Made by a program: the position numbers and the translations under genes. The notes beneath the pieces are model-generated. The model searched no databases. It had not been told where the DNA came from and saw only the letters and a program-made list of their open reading frames with translations. Shown here piece after piece: positions 14,888 through 21,209 of a DNA stretch of 22,825 nt (its first letter is position 1; each line of letters starts with the position of its first letter). Source of the DNA: a virus; the IMG/VR virus record IMGVR_UViG_3300030102_008089, positions 1 through 22,825 of that record; one strand, given 5' to 3'.

Positions 14888-15601
14888 GTGAAGTTTCCTA
14901 CTTGGGAACAGCTAGTTTCTGGCTTTTGTTCTATTGAAAAAGACAATCCTAATTTTGAAAAGTTTGCTCGCAGACGTTTTAACTATGCTGCGACTCTCGA
15001 CAAACAGTCCTGTCGAATGATTTTTTTAAGGGGCGTTTTGTCTCAAAAAACTAATAAAACTTTGTATCGCAATGGGCGCTTTATTTGGTGTCGCAATTTA
15101 AGATATGAAGGCTTAGGAAAGGACGGTTACAGGGTCGTGTCTTTCACTGTAGACAAAGGTAAGAAAAGATTTTATATACCAGAAAACAATATGATGTGTT
15201 TGCCATCTCAGATTTGTATTGGATATAATCGATACTTTAGTTCCAAGCTCAAGACTTTTTTACCTTTTTCGACGGTCTTTGGATACAAAAACTGTATTCG
15301 TATGATGGCTAGAAACGGAGACTTTAACAGAGAGGAGCTTCTTCGGGCGATTGAAGAAGATTGTCCGTATCGACCAGGCACTCTTATATCTCCCCGCCAA
15401 GGATACTTTTATCCTGACACAAATTTAGCAAAATTGAATCAACAAGAAAAACTCAAACAAGAACATCCCTGTGGTATTATCCTTGGACGATCTCTAGTTG
15501 AAAACAGTTATGTTTCAAGTGAGTTTTATAGAGTCCGCTTTGGGAATACTACTTATGAAAGAATACACCCCGTTCAGATGGAGATTATAAATGAAGTTTA
15601 G
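14888..15601 (+). CDS. Unknown phage protein with SH3-like modules
   Basis: GTG 14888, behind GGGGGGCTGAC, is the first plausible start; the frame is open earlier but overlaps the preceding gene. The 237-residue product begins KFPTWEQLVSGFCSIEKDN and has many aromatic and basic residues. CPYRPGTLISPRQGY (about 157-171), GIILGRSLVE and FYRVRFGNTTYERI repeat the 'PGxL(I/V) ... GiiLg ... v.fg' barrel layout of the tandem miniproteins. The middle part (IWCRNLRYEGLGKDGYRVVSFTVDKGKKRFYIPENNMM as consecutive strands) may be an earlier, diverged copy. AT-rich codon use contrasts with the 13345 gene. Function unknown. Confidence 0.82.
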   Translation: MKFPTWEQLVSGFCSIEKDNPNFEKFARRRFNYAATLDKQSCRMIFLRGVLSQKTNKTLYRNGRFIWCRNLRYEGLGKDGYRVVSFTVDKGKKRFYIPENNMMCLPSQICIGYNRYFSSKLKTFLPFSTVFGYKNCIRMMARNGDFNREELLRAIEEDCPYRPGTLISPRQGYFYPDTNLAKLNQQEKLKQEHPCGIILGRSLVENSYVSSEFYRVRFGNTTYERIHPVQMEIINEV

Positions 15602-15848
15602 ATTATATACAAAGAATGATTGTCCCTATTGTCAAATGGCAATTCGTTTGCTGGCAGAAAATAATAAAGAGTTTGAATGTTATGCACTAGACAGCCAGCC
15701 AAAGTTGCTAAATGAAATAAAATCAACATATCGTTGGGAAACTGTTCCTGTTGTTGTCGAGATCACTGAGGGGCAGGAGAAGTTTATTGGAGGTTTTACT
15801 GATCTTAAAGAGTATTTAGATAAAGGCAAGCAACTTCTTCAAGGATAA
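15591..15848 (+). CDS. Glutaredoxin
   Basis: An 85-residue thioredoxin-fold redox protein. RLYTKNDCPYC (4-14) has the classic CPYC active site (Cys11, Cys14). TVPVVV (51-56) carries the cis-proline before a strand, and GGFTDL (67-72) matches the C-terminal glutathione-binding GG(F/C/S)(T/D)D loop. It reduces disulfides with glutathione; in T4-like phages, glutaredoxin supplies electrons to phage ribonucleotide reductase, but no reductase gene is in this window. It overlaps the previous gene by 11 bases and is 5 bases from clpP. Confidence 0.93.
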   Translation: MKFRLYTKNDCPYCQMAIRLLAENNKEFECYALDSQPKLLNEIKSTYRWETVPVVVEITEGQEKFIGGFTDLKEYLDKGKQLLQG

Positions 15849-15853
15849 AAAAT

Positions 15854-16456
15854 ATGATTTGGACTTCAAAGATCTCTCCACTCCTCAAGGAGGTGGAACT
15901 TCGGAAACCACCAATTATAATAAGGGTTAATAAGTTTACCGAGGAGTCAGCCAAAAAGTTTCACCAAGAGATGGCGATGGCCCATAGCAGCGGGCAAAAG
16001 GTTATTCCAGTTGTTATTGATTCATATGGTGGACAGGTATATTCCCTTATGTCGATGATTTCAGCTATTCAAGCTGCTGATCTTCCTGTCGCTACTATCG
16101 TTGAAGGAAAGGCGATGTCCTGTGGTGCTGTTCTTCTTTCCTTTGGGGAGCAGGGGATGAGGTTTGCAGACCCGAACGCTACGGTAATGGTCCACGATGT
16201 TAGCAGTGGCGGCTATGGAAAGATTGAAGAACTCAAAGCAGATGTCAAAGAAGCTGAGCGACTTGACGAAAAGATATTTACGATGATGGCTCGCAATTGC
16301 GGGAAGAAAGACGACTACTTCAAGAAAAAGGTTTTTAATAAGAAACATGCTGACTGGTTTATGGATGCCGAGGAAGCTAAAAAACACGGACTTGTCAATC
16401 ACCTTAGAGTTCCTAAGCTTAAAATCAAGGTAGATGTGGACATAGATTTTGAGTGA
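15854..16456 (+). CDS. clpP: ClpP-type serine protease
   Basis: A 200-residue ClpP/crotonase-fold peptidase. The oxyanion loop is IDSYGGQVYS (55-64); nucleophile Ser89 in GKAMSCGAVLL (85-95, compare GQAASMG in bacterial ClpP); His114 in VMVHDVSSGG (111-120); Asp167 in ADWFMDAEEAKKHGLV (166-181). So the Ser-His-Asp triad and the oxyanion loop are intact. The C-terminal tail (LKIKVDVDIDFE) is unusual and acidic. There is no ClpX or ClpA gene nearby, so it either works alone, processes phage proteins such as prohead components, or docks to a host ATPase. ATG 15854 follows AAGGATAAAAAAT. Stop overlaps the next ATG. Confidence 0.93.
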   Translation: MIWTSKISPLLKEVELRKPPIIIRVNKFTEESAKKFHQEMAMAHSSGQKVIPVVIDSYGGQVYSLMSMISAIQAADLPVATIVEGKAMSCGAVLLSFGEQGMRFADPNATVMVHDVSSGGYGKIEELKADVKEAERLDEKIFTMMARNCGKKDDYFKKKVFNKKHADWFMDAEEAKKHGLVNHLRVPKLKIKVDVDIDFE

Positions 16457-16941
16457 TGGCCGAATATATATTAGTCTCGTTTTTGGCGTACAACTTTCCC
16501 ACGTATTTTAATACGGAACAGAAACTTAATGCATCTGTTATTATAGACAAGTCCCTAGATGTCGGCGAGGATCCATACTTTATGGTGGCTCTCTCCTGGG
16601 TGGAATCACGAGTCAAAGCAGGGGGCGTATCGCACACAGGAGACTACGGAATATTTCAAATTAATTATCATTTTTGGGCAAAGAAATGGGGATACACGAG
16701 TCGAAAGAAATTCCTAGTTGATATGTCTAGCGCCGCTCACGCCACCGTTGCTGCCACAACTGTTTTGCGAGCAATGCGGAAATACAGAGCGTGTCAAGGG
16801 CTCAACCTTCCAGCTTGTTATAACGGTGGCCCTGGCTGGCAAAAATCAAAGAACAAAGAAAAGATAATTTCATATGCCAACAAGGTGAATAGGATGCGAG
16901 CAATATTTAAGAGGAAGTTTCCGAAGTGGGTGCTAAGGTGA
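16456..16941 (+). CDS. Lytic transglycosylase (SLT domain)
   Basis: A 161-residue peptidoglycan-cleaving enzyme. ALSWVESR (45-52) contains the catalytic Glu50; SHTGDYGIFQIN (59-70) is the conserved 'G.YG(L/I)(F/M)Q(I/L)' motif; CYNGGPGW (121-128) is the 'YN.G' motif. Together they place it in the Slt/EmtA-like transglycosylases, which cut the MurNAc-GlcNAc bond. ATG 16456 is preferred over GTG 16453; both overlap the clpP stop. Residues 4-14 (YILVSFLAYNF) are hydrophobic but too weak for a sure signal peptide. It may be a lysozyme for release or a virion entry enzyme. Confidence 0.9.
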   Translation: MAEYILVSFLAYNFPTYFNTEQKLNASVIIDKSLDVGEDPYFMVALSWVESRVKAGGVSHTGDYGIFQINYHFWAKKWGYTSRKKFLVDMSSAAHATVAATTVLRAMRKYRACQGLNLPACYNGGPGWQKSKNKEKIISYANKVNRMRAIFKRKFPKWVLR

Positions 16942-17270
16942 AACAAACATATGGCATTAAAGTAGAGACCATATTAAATGCCACCGAAAAATTGACTGAT
17001 GATTTAGAATATCTTTGCTCAATAATAGAAAAGCCAGACCCAGAGTTCAAAGTCAAGAACGCTGTTGTTTATGCTCACGCTGTTATGACGCTATCTACGC
17101 ATTTAGATTTTGTATTAGAGGATTTAACTACGAGGGAGTTAACAGAAGACCAAGATCTTGTTAAACTAACTCAAGATGATGTTATAGCTATGAATGAATA
17201 CACCGAAGCTTCTGAGGAGGCTTTAGAAAATTTGGAGGTGCTGTGCGGGATTTCACTAAAAAACAACTGA
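16938..17270 (+). CDS. Hypothetical phage protein (110 aa)
   Basis: I place the start at GTG 16938 (overlapping the preceding stop as GTGA); GTG 16926, with GAGG 11 bases upstream, is an alternative adding four residues. The product is helical: ETILNATEKLTDDLEYLCSII (about 10-30), AVVYAHAVMTLSTHLDFVLEDL (about 42-63) and a long acidic helix ending SEEALENLEVLCG. No known motif or catalytic residue. It overlaps the following membrane gene by 28 bases. Confidence 0.75.
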   Translation: MKQTYGIKVETILNATEKLTDDLEYLCSIIEKPDPEFKVKNAVVYAHAVMTLSTHLDFVLEDLTTRELTEDQDLVKLTQDDVIAMNEYTEASEEALENLEVLCGISLKNN

Positions 17271-17455
17271 TATATGTTAGTTTTTATTATTTTTGGATTA
17301 TATTTTTGGTGGCCTGTATTTTCCATGATCTCTTATACGACGTGGTTACGGGATTTACTTTTGGATATTTTTTCGCTCTATTCTATATGATTTTCAGAAC
17401 GAAGCAAGTTTTACAATTAATGGAGGACCACGATGATTACAAACCCGAGGATTGA
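17243..17455 (+). CDS. Small two-helix membrane protein
   Basis: GTG 17243 lies 4 bases behind a full TTGGAGGTG site, which fixes the start. The 70-residue product has two membrane segments: IYVSFYYFWIIFLVACIF (10-27) and VVTGFTFGYFFALFYMIF (34-51), and a charged C-terminus (LMEDHDDYKPED). It is phenylalanine- and tyrosine-rich. No recognised family; it could be a holin-like or superinfection-exclusion protein. Overlaps the next gene by 23 bases. Confidence 0.8.
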   Translation: MRDFTKKQLIYVSFYYFWIIFLVACIFHDLLYDVVTGFTFGYFFALFYMIFRTKQVLQLMEDHDDYKPED

Positions 17456-17660
17456 AGTTGGTGATGTAGACTACTCAAAACTATCTCGCACTCTTCGTTT
17501 CAAAGTGGCTGCAAATAGCGAATCGATTCAGATGGTCGAGGATATTTGTGGTCGGAGTGATATGACTATGGAGGAGGTCGCTGCGGAGATGGGAAAACTC
17601 CTAGAAAAAGTTATCCTCCTCGACTACAGTCGTGGCGGACACAGGATTAAGTACGATTAA
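17433..17660 (+). CDS. Hypothetical phage protein (75 aa)
   Basis: ATG 17433 follows AATGGAGGACCACG. The product runs MITNPRIEVGDVDYSKLSR, then TLRFKVAANSESIQMVEDIC, and a helix MTMEEVAAEMGKLLEKVILLDYSRGG. The VEDICGRSDMTMEEVAAEM segment has mixed alpha/beta character with no catalytic or metal motif. Codons are fairly GC-rich. Its stop overlaps the ATG of a 41-residue gene (TAATG). Confidence 0.8.
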   Translation: MITNPRIEVGDVDYSKLSRTLRFKVAANSESIQMVEDICGRSDMTMEEVAAEMGKLLEKVILLDYSRGGHRIKYD

Positions 17661-17785
17661 TGTTGAGGGATGTAGCTTATTACGGGACAGTCGCAGCCAT
17701 TGGTTTTGCATACTTAGGACTGCTGGGTTTACATATGATTAAAAGTGCTGTGAAGGATGCAAAGCTTGAACCATTTGACCAGTGA
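17660..17785 (+). CDS. 41-residue membrane miniprotein
   Basis: A short gene whose ATG overlaps the preceding stop and whose end overlaps the next gene by 29 bases. The product has one membrane segment YYGTVAAIGFAYLGLLGLHM (7-26) and a basic/acidic tail (KSAVKDAKLEPFDQ). It fills an otherwise empty stretch in the right frame context, so it is probably real. A weak AGGA lies about 13 bases upstream. Function unknown. Confidence 0.62.
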   Translation: MLRDVAYYGTVAAIGFAYLGLLGLHMIKSAVKDAKLEPFDQ

Positions 17786-18227
17786 CAATTGGATTTCCCT
17801 TGGGGGTAAGCCAATCGTAGATATTCGTAATCGTATCCAGAAGCGTTTTGACGCTGATCGATTCACTTTTCACGTTGGCACAGACAGTAAGTCTTACGTG
17901 GATCACACTGTTATAACTACCACCGTCTGTTTTAGAGAAAATGGCAAAGGTGCTCTCGTTGCATATCAAAGAAATAAAATAAAGAACTTTAATAATATAA
18001 CAGAGCGACTCCTTCATGAAACTATTGTATCGCTTGAGGCGGCACGAATGGTTCAAGACATTACGGGCACCCCTCCTACGATCCACGCAGATGTGAATTC
18101 TAAAGATACCGCCTTAAGTTATAAGATGCTTAATGTTATAATGGGGATGGTCCAGGGGATGGGATACCCTATAAAAGTTAAACCAGACGCTTGGGCTGCT
18201 GACATAGCAGATATGTTTACGAGGTAA
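17757..18227 (+). CDS. RNase H-like protein, YkuK/DUF458 family
   Basis: A 156-residue protein matching the RNase H-like family of Bacillus YkuK (DUF458). FHVGTDSKSY (38-47) has the first acidic residue (Asp43) in the RNase H strand; VSLEAARMV (91-99) supplies Glu94; IHADVNSKD (109-117) Asp112; and IKVKPDAWAADIADMFTR (139-156) holds Asp144 and the family's C-terminal 'KPDs.vAs..A...T' motif. The acidic residues suggest a two-metal nuclease, but activity in this family is unproven as far as I know. ATG 17757 has AAGG immediately ahead with almost no spacing; TTG 17766, with AAGGA 8 bases ahead, is a possible true start. Confidence 0.87.
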   Translation: MQSLNHLTSDNWISLGGKPIVDIRNRIQKRFDADRFTFHVGTDSKSYVDHTVITTTVCFRENGKGALVAYQRNKIKNFNNITERLLHETIVSLEAARMVQDITGTPPTIHADVNSKDTALSYKMLNVIMGMVQGMGYPIKVKPDAWAADIADMFTR

Positions 18228-18228
18228 T

Positions 18229-18489
18229 ATGACTACATCAAAAAAGAAACGCAAGTGCTTGCTTTCGTGCGCTCGCAAAGGGATGTCACATATGGTCACC
18301 AACGAAGTGCTCAAACAATCCTGCCTAGACCCAATTAGTTCCTCCGAGTGGAACTTATGGGCCAATTATTATTTAGACATTGTAAAAAACGATCCTTATT
18401 TTGAACACGAACTTATTAATAATAATCGTTCTTTGGCTTGGTTTGCCAAGGAGCTTAACCGTCGGAAGCATAGAGAAACTATTTCCTGA
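18229..18489 (+). CDS. Hypothetical phage protein (86 aa)
   Basis: ATG 18229, behind ACGAGGTAAT. The N-terminus TTSKKKRKCLLSCARKGM is basic with two cysteines; the rest is helical (WNLWANYYLDIVKND, LAWFAKELNRRKHRETIS). Lysines and arginines at both ends suggest nucleic-acid contact, but no domain is recognised. One base separates it from the RNase H-like gene, 11 from the next gene. Confidence 0.78.
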   Translation: MTTSKKKRKCLLSCARKGMSHMVTNEVLKQSCLDPISSSEWNLWANYYLDIVKNDPYFEHELINNNRSLAWFAKELNRRKHRETIS

Positions 18490-18500
18490 AAGGAAGGTCA

Positions 18501-18875
18501 ATGACCGAAGAAGAGACATTTACAAAGCAGATTGAAACATTTAAAACCTTTTGTAAGAACAACAGGCTAAGATTAAAAGAAGATGGAGATGGGCTGCCAA
18601 TCGCAAGGGCTATCGGTAGATTTAAAGACGATCAATTCTTTTGTAACTTTAAAGATGGGACGATCGGCGTTTATGTTACACGAGAAACTCAAAGACAGTT
18701 TACTTATCTTAACAAAAAGCTCGTTAAGATGGGCTGTATTCCAACACAGCTAGGTGACTTTGAGGCATCTTATGATTTAGAGTGGATGAACATCCCACCT
18801 GTAGCTAAACTCTTGAAGATTAAGAAGGGAGCACCGAAGGTTAAGGACCCGAAGTGGCTAAGAGAAAATGGATAA
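18501..18875 (+). CDS. Hypothetical phage protein (124 aa)
   Basis: ATG 18501 follows TGAAAGGAAGGTCA. The product has a helix ETFTKQIETFKTFCKNN, then RLKEDGDGLPIARAIGRFKDDQFF, a strand GTIGVYVTRETQRQFTYLNKKL, and PPVAKLLKIKKG. Pattern of short strands in 'LPiAR..GrfkDdqf' suggests a small alpha/beta fold common to phage unknowns. No catalytic triad or metal site. It overlaps the next gene by 8 bases. Confidence 0.8.
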   Translation: MTEEETFTKQIETFKTFCKNNRLRLKEDGDGLPIARAIGRFKDDQFFCNFKDGTIGVYVTRETQRQFTYLNKKLVKMGCIPTQLGDFEASYDLEWMNIPPVAKLLKIKKGAPKVKDPKWLRENG

Positions 18876-19059
18876 TGAACAAAAAACATTTGTAGACTGG
18901 AAAGAAGAGTTTGATAGCGGCTCTTCTAAACAGTCTGCTGAACTCGCTGCAAAATTTATGTTTGCAATGTCGTATTATTATGATAGAATGCGTTTGCACA
19001 TGATGCTTCATCCCCTGTTTTATTTGGCAGGGTTCATCACCGCCTACGCTTTATTATAA
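18868..19059 (+). CDS. Small C-terminally anchored membrane protein
   Basis: ATG 18868 overlaps the preceding gene. The 63-residue product is a helical, charged N-terminal part (FVDWKEEFDSGSSKQSAELAAK) and a hydrophobic C-terminus with LHPLFYLAGFITAYALL (47-63), probably one membrane helix that ends the protein, as in tail-anchored proteins. Methionine-rich middle (RMRLHMMLH). No family recognised. Confidence 0.75.
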   Translation: MDNEQKTFVDWKEEFDSGSSKQSAELAAKFMFAMSYYYDRMRLHMMLHPLFYLAGFITAYALL

Positions 19060-19069
19060 GGAGAACAAG

Positions 19070-19309
19070 ATGGCAGGTAGGATTCTAGACAAGACAATTA
19101 CAAGTTTCGAGGAAGCCACGGGCAGGATCGAGGACGCAATCGGATGGGTCGAAAAGGCAAAAGACTATGCCAACGAGTTTGATCCTGGCTGCAAAGCATA
19201 CGTGGACCTCCACCTCGTCGAGCAAGTTTTGAAGAAGGCAAAGAAGAAAGTCTACAAAGCTTCGAACGATCTATGCAAAGAGGTCTTCGACGTCGGCGGC
19301 AAGAAATAA
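19070..19309 (+). CDS. Small helical phage protein (79 aa)
   Basis: ATG 19070, behind ATAAGGAGAACAAG. The product is helical with regular charged residues: TSFEEATGRIEDAIGWVEKAKDYANEF, then AYVDLHLVEQVLKKAKKKVY and SNDLCKEVFDVGGKK. GC-rich codons. No recognised family. It precedes the terminator at 19333, so it closes the transcription unit that starts at 13345. Confidence 0.8.
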   Translation: MAGRILDKTITSFEEATGRIEDAIGWVEKAKDYANEFDPGCKAYVDLHLVEQVLKKAKKKVYKASNDLCKEVFDVGGKK

Positions 19310-19332
19310 GTAATATTCAGCAGGCAAAGGTA

Positions 19333-19357
19333 GGCGAAGCCTTCGCCAAATTTTTTT
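19333..19357 (+). terminator. Intrinsic terminator
   Basis: GGCGAA (19333-19338) pairs with TTCGCC (19342-19347) over a GCC loop, followed by AAA and seven T (19351-19357). The stem is short but perfect and GC-rich. It sits between the genes at 19070 and 19376. Confidence 0.7.
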
Positions 19358-19375
19358 ACAGAAAGGCAGTCCAAA

Positions 19376-19615
19376 ATGACCAAAACCAACAATGAATTTG
19401 AAACCACCGTGAAGGAATTCGTGGAAAAGCTTTCCACCATCGAGAATGAGATGGCAGTCCTTCGACTAGACCGTTCGGAACTCTTTGGGGAGATGAAGGA
19501 GAAGCTCGACCCTCGATCATTTCGAGCAGCGATCAAGATCCATAATTTGCAAAAGTCCACACCTGACCAAACTTCTTTGGCTAGAATCTTGGAAGTTTTG
19601 GAGACTAGCGAATAG
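19376..19615 (+). CDS. GapR/DUF2312-like small protein
   Basis: ATG 19376 is behind AGAAAGGCAGTCCAAA. The 79-residue product is helical, with VKEFVEKLSTIENEMAVLRLDRSELFGEMKEKLDPRSFRAAIKIHNLQKS (about 12-61, in three helices) arranged as in GapR/DUF2312 proteins: 'L..fierIe.LEeEk..i..di.ev..eAk..Gfd.k.lr.i.rlr'. GapR proteins coat overtwisted DNA. Similarity is moderate and the typical 'GFD' turn is DPRSF here. It is well spaced behind its own terminator. Confidence 0.78.
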   Translation: MTKTNNEFETTVKEFVEKLSTIENEMAVLRLDRSELFGEMKEKLDPRSFRAAIKIHNLQKSTPDQTSLARILEVLETSE

Positions 19616-20101
19616 TTATTATACTATGGGGTAACTGAGCCGACAAAACCACTTCAACTTTGTGTAGCCTTTTACAAGGGTGAGGGACGTTGGCACAACC
19701 GAATAGTCCGATGGACAACCCAAAGTAAATACTCGCACGCAGAACTGATCATGCCCGACAATACTTGCATAAGCATAACACCATTCGGCGCAGCAGGCAT
19801 CCGCAGAAAACCTTTTGAAGAACGTGAAGAAGACTATGACATCGTTTGCGTACCAGTCAACACCAATCAACTGGAAATTATCGAAAAGTTCTACGCCGAC
19901 ACTCGGGGGGACGGCTACGACTGGCCTGGGATGTTGTTGTCGAAGTTCACGCCTTTCTTTGTCAAGCGTGTTGGACGCTGGTATTGTTCTGAGTGGATCG
20001 CCTATGCCCTACGACTGGCAGGAGCCGTCAACAACCTATACCATTACCCTGACCTCACGCCCCAAAGGCTGTATGAGGTGTTAAAAAAATATCAAAAGTA
20101 A
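19616..20101 (+). CDS. Permuted papain-like (YiiX-type) peptidase, start missing
   Basis: From 19616 to 20101 the frame is open and coding-like: LCVAFYKGEGRWHNRIVRW, YSHAELIMPDN, then GDGYDWPGMLLSKFTPFF and RWYCSEWIAYAL. The His of YSHAEL (nt 19736-19738) and the Cys of WYCSEW (Cys79 counted from 19751) are the expected catalytic pair of permuted NlpC/P60-like peptidases ('VAFYKG.G...r...W.....ySH.EL ... yDw.G.L ... W.CSE'). But no ATG, GTG or TTG occurs in frame before ATG 19751, which would cut off the His. ATG 19626 is one frame off: adding one G to its GGGG run would give an in-frame start. So either a non-standard start, an indel, or a decayed gene. The evidence favours a gene of about 158 residues. 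Confidence 0.75.
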   Translation, partial: LLYYGVTEPTKPLQLCVAFYKGEGRWHNRIVRWTTQSKYSHAELIMPDNTCISITPFGAAGIRRKPFEEREEDYDIVCVPVNTNQLEIIEKFYADTRGDGYDWPGMLLSKFTPFFVKRVGRWYCSEWIAYALRLAGAVNNLYHYPDLTPQRLYEVLKKYQK

Positions 20102-20112
20102 GGAGTTACAAA

Positions 20113-20382
20113 ATGAATACTATTAATTACCAACAGATCTACGAAGATGAAGTGAGCGATAGCATTAAGGATTCGCTTGAGAAGCCGTCAAGGTTCCACG
20201 ATCTTTCGAGTCACGAGAGAATGCTGGTTGAAGAACTTATTGATCTTGGCTATCAAAGGGCTGTCGAAGATGCTTTGGATCCGACAGTTCTTGAAGAGAT
20301 GTCTGAGCTTTCGATCGAAATGGGAGCACAACTCACATCGCTCGCAGAAGTTTTGAAAAGTTATATTTCCGAAAAAAAATAA
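20113..20382 (+). CDS. Hypothetical phage protein (89 aa)
   Basis: ATG 20113, behind GTAAGGAGTTACAAA. A helical, acidic protein: YQQIYEDEVSDSIKDSLEKPSRF, HERMLVEELIDLGYQRAVEDAL and a C-terminal LSIEMGAQLTSLAEVLKSYISEKK with heptad character. No motif recognised. It lies between the peptidase and two barrel-like genes and 6 bases before the next start. Confidence 0.8.
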   Translation: MNTINYQQIYEDEVSDSIKDSLEKPSRFHDLSSHERMLVEELIDLGYQRAVEDALDPTVLEEMSELSIEMGAQLTSLAEVLKSYISEKK

Positions 20383-20388
20383 AAGAAG

Positions 20389-20730
20389 ATGGCTCTAAAA
20401 TATAAGGTGGGCGACCTAATTAGAGTGGTCGATGGGGAAGGCTCTGGCTTGTGTATTCCTGCGTGGAATAGCAACGTGAAGCATAAGAACCAAGCAAGAG
20501 AGTTTGCACTTAGTTCAAAAGGCACGGAATTTGAAGATTATTTCGTTCCGCTTGAACAAAAAATCGGTTTAATCGTCAAAATAAATAAGAATAGGCTGGA
20601 TCAACCATTGGTGTATGAAGTTCAGTTTGGTCAAAACGTGTGGTTTTTTAAATTTGTTTTTGCCCAAAAATACTTTGAGCCCGTGGAGGACCAGAGCAAT
20701 GATAAAGGAAGGAGACTTCGTACTATTTAA
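20389..20730 (+). CDS. SH3-like small protein (113 aa)
   Basis: ATG 20389, behind AAAAGAAG, a weak site. The product opens KYKVGDLIRVVDGEGSG, the same 'vGDLI(R/V)' motif as the tandem family, then a 50-residue insert, QKIGLIVKINKNR, VYEVQFGQNVWFFKF and YFEPVED. 'GDLIRV ... GLIVKI ... yeVqFg...wfFkf' is one barrel with an extra loop. It overlaps the next member by 32 bases. Function unknown. Confidence 0.8.
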   Translation: MALKYKVGDLIRVVDGEGSGLCIPAWNSNVKHKNQAREFALSSKGTEFEDYFVPLEQKIGLIVKINKNRLDQPLVYEVQFGQNVWFFKFVFAQKYFEPVEDQSNDKGRRLRTI

Positions 20731-20893
20731 ATCTTTTGACACTCAGGAAGAGTGGCAGACAGGACTATTAGTAAAATATGATAGGTTTTTAGGAATCGGT
20801 GAAATAGTTAAGGGTGAGTTTATATTTTATGCTCCAAGGAGATTAATTATGCATATTGATTCTGGGGTTGATAAATGCTCGACTCGTTCCTGA
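20699..20893 (+). CDS. SH3-like small protein (64 aa)
   Basis: ATG 20699 stands behind CGTGGAGGACCAGAGCA; the open frame upstream is inside the preceding gene and not used. The product opens MIKEGDFVLFKS, then WQTGLLVKYDR, GEIVKGEFIFYAP and LIMHID. 'eGDFVlFk ... GLLVKy ... g..ify' again follows the family order. No catalytic residues. It overlaps the next gene by 19 bases. Confidence 0.78.
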   Translation: MIKEGDFVLFKSFDTQEEWQTGLLVKYDRFLGIGEIVKGEFIFYAPRRLIMHIDSGVDKCSTRS

Positions 20894-21153
20894 CCAACCT
20901 ATACGTTTTCAGCCAAGCTATTATCTTTATATTGTATGTACCTGTGTTGCTGACTGTCTGGCGCTCACCCCGTGCAGAGGCTATCAACGTTCCCGCACAA
21001 TTTGCTTTCTTTGTCATTGGCTTCATCGCCGCATTATATATGTATTTTGTTAATGGTGACAAACTGGCAACACTTATTATTTGCGGGCACATTCTTATTG
21101 GTAATCTTTTGCAGGCACTAATGGCACTTTATAAACAAAAAAAATACAATTAA
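20875..21153 (+). CDS. Three-helix membrane protein
   Basis: ATG 20875 lies within the end of the preceding gene. The 92-residue product has three membrane segments: YVFSQAIIFILYVPVLLTVW (10-29), AQFAFFVIGFIAALYMYFV (41-59) and ATLIICGHILIGNLLQALM (65-83), and a basic C-terminus. 'YVPvL.tVWRSPRAEAIN' in the first loop resembles the PQ-loop of SemiSWEET-like proteins, a weak similarity. It may be a small transporter or an inner-membrane protein. Confidence 0.8.
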   Translation: MLDSFLTNLYVFSQAIIFILYVPVLLTVWRSPRAEAINVPAQFAFFVIGFIAALYMYFVNGDKLATLIICGHILIGNLLQALMALYKQKKYN

Positions 21154-21156
21154 AAT

Positions 21157-21187
21157 TTGACAGACCCCTTATCCGTGATACTATACA
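21157..21187 (+). promoter_or_regulatory. Sigma70-like promoter
   Basis: TTGACA (21157-21162), 16-base spacer, TACTAT (21179-21184), within GATACTATACA, 23 bases before the ATG at 21210. The -35 box is consensus. Spacing and the following TATAC match the promoter at 13295, implying the same RNA polymerase holoenzyme reads both. Confidence 0.7.
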
Positions 21188-21209
21188 TGTGGAGAGAGGG
21201 AGAGAACAA

